Assembly (NCBI GenBank): GCA_944739405.2
Contig: OX123196.2
Span: 72,439,688 to 72,503,687 of the forward strand
DNA: 64,000 bases
Direction of reading: 5' to 3'
From: Euclidia mi
Lineage: Eukaryota; Arthropoda; Insecta; Lepidoptera; Erebidae
This document shows positions 62,673-64,000 of the stretch, piece after piece (positions within the stretch are counted from its first letter, which is position 1; each line of letters begins with the position of its first letter). Both the position numbers and the translations under genes were made by a program. The notes beneath the pieces were generated by a model. It saw only the letters and a list, made by a program, of their open reading frames with translations. It was not told the origin of the DNA and made no database searches.

Positions 62673-62689
62673 CTGCAACAACATCATTA

Positions 62690-63770
62690 TAATCGTTAGG
62701 GATCCTACGCAGTACGCACTATACGGTTTGCCGGAATGCGGTCAGCCGCAGGACGCGGTTAGCCGGACGGCTATTGTGGCTAACCACATAGTGCATGGAA
62801 GCCCTAAGATACTTGTTGAAGATTTATCTGTTCATATAAAATTACTGACAGAGAAGCTAGAGCCAAACTATTAGGCGTACGATGCTGAAATTTGTCATGT
62901 ATGATTCTTGGGGATCGTAGGAGTGCACTAGGCTTGCCTTCACGATTAGGCAACTGGGTTGCAGCTTCCTGGATGAACGCCGTATTGAAATACTCTGTGA
63001 CGGTCGGTCATCAAAGTTTCTCCATGTAAATGCTTGCGTACCCCGGGGATCCAACTTATCACCTGCCGCTGTTTCTTCTGCATATCAATGATTTGCTCAA
63101 TACTGTGTGTATACATTGTTATGCAGATGACAGTACTGTGCACGGGTGATATCTCGGTCACCCCGCGGCCAAGCAAGTCGACATTGAGGCAAATTGGCGA
63201 AGACTTGTCGCTAAACTTGACCAAGTTTTAAACAGAGTTTCGCAGTGAGGTGCTGAAAACCTGATTGAGTTAACGTCCAGAAAACACAGGCGTGTGCATT
63301 CTCAGCAAAAGTGTCTCCATTCTTTTCCCAACCCTCTCTTCTGGACACTCCACTACCGTTACAAGACAGTCTCAACATCCTTGGTATGAACATATGCCAT
63401 AATCTTAACCAAAAGAACTACATCGAGGGTGTCATTAAAACAGCATCCCGTAAACTCGGCGTCCTGAACAGAGTGGGGAGGTTTTTCACGCCGGAGCAGT
63501 TGTGTCTGCTATACAAGACTCAGGTGCCGTCTTGCGTTGAATTCTGTTCTCTTCTCTGGAATGGCTACGCTCAGTACCAATTGGATGCCCTCGTCAGGTT
63601 GCAGCGGCGTGCTGTCTGTATTATTGGGAATCCTGAGGCTACTATAGGACCTTTGAGTCACAAGTGACAGTGAGTGCAATTACGCAGAGACGTGGCCTCA
63701 ATGGCTGTTTATTACCGCCTTTATCACGGTGAGAGCTCCAAAAAATTCTTTGTAATGTAAGTAAAAATGG
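62690..63770 (+). mobile_element. Jockey/CR1-like LINE RT, degenerate
   Basis: Plus frames in order: NWVAASWMNAVLKYSVT, LFLLHINDLLNTVCIHCYAD with DSTV (the YADD-type catalytic box), and an open 118-codon stretch (63311-63667) with NILGMNICHNLN, ASRKLGVLNRVGRFFTPEQL, LLYKTQVPSCVEFCSLLWNG and LVRLQRRAVCIIGNP. This is the thumb and C-terminal region of jockey-like RT. Frameshifts and stops elsewhere. Sense is opposite to DOCK. Confidence 0.85.
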
Positions 63771-64000
63771 GTATAGCTACAGCCATCTTGTAGTGTGCAA
63801 TATTTGTGTTGATAACTTTAAATGCTTGAAATGCTTGTTCTGGTTTTGAGATATGTTATTTTGTACGTATTGAATAGTTTTAATCTTAGTTTAGGTTACT
63901 AAAAATGTGAATAATGTTTGAGAATTTAACTGTTGCTTTACTAGTGTTTGCTTATATTTACCTTGTTAAAATCACCCTCGGGTGAGGAAGCCGTGTATAT
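63771..64000. other. LINE 3' region, nothing further recognised
   Basis: AT-rich sequence after the RT remnant, ending TTACCTTGTTAAAATCACCC, probably the LINE untranslated tail. No DOCK exon seen. Confidence 0.4.

Overview
The window is nuclear DNA of an insect, almost certainly a moth or butterfly. It has AT-rich introns full of transposon remnants, a Lep1-type Helitron-like fragment, lepidopteran-style LINE tails, a mariner, a Transib, a hAT MITE and a Ty3/gypsy element. Its only host gene is on the minus strand: ten GC-rich exons of a DOCK-C subfamily (DOCK6/7/8, Drosophila Zir) guanine-nucleotide exchange factor. The exons lie between 62672 (upstream) and 2511 (downstream). They join in phase into 525 contiguous codons running from the mid-protein helical region into the DHR2 catalytic domain. 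Both gene ends are outside the window.

The most unusual content is two enormous tandem arrays, each starting inside a DOCK exon and spreading down the following intron. Array 1 (8385-16786) has 70 copies, counting the real one, of a 92+10n bp unit: the last 75 bp of exon 16712-16885, its 5' splice site, and a 10-bp minisatellite. Array 2 (34865-60086) has about 180 copies of a ~140 bp unit: the last 98 bp of exon 59989-60167, its 5' splice site, and a (CA)n tract. In array 2 each unit also gains an AG acceptor-like site exactly 93 nt (31 codons, phase 0) before its donor, so each copy resembles an in-frame cassette exon. I know of no described precedent for a gene with two such exon-tail/donor arrays.

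Region by region (plus coordinates): 1-2510, downstream intron with a GC-rich patch, a tRNA-like sequence and an RTE LINE tail. 2511-2682, exon. 2683-6094, intron with a LINE split by a 1.7-kb TA-flanked DNA element. 6095-6225, exon. 6226-8384, mariner with a nested SINE. 8385-16786, array 1. 16712-16885, exon. 16886-32935, a 16-kb nest of elements: a jockey-like LINE containing an 80-bp perfect palindrome, a complete gypsy element with apparently identical LTRs (18304-25248), then a long inverted-repeat (foldback) element whose left arm carries a Transib (25353-28460) and a solo LTR (28919-29193), followed by a degenerate multicopy gene-like element, a hAT MITE and a Helitron fragment. 32936-34687, four compact exons. 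34865-60086, array 2. 59989-64000, three exons among LINE remnants.

The gypsy gag and pol open frames are intact and linked by a -1 slippery heptamer. The Transib transposase is broken by one stop codon but keeps its termini and target duplication. All other mobile elements are fragments. I had no homology search: family assignments rest on motifs recognised by eye.
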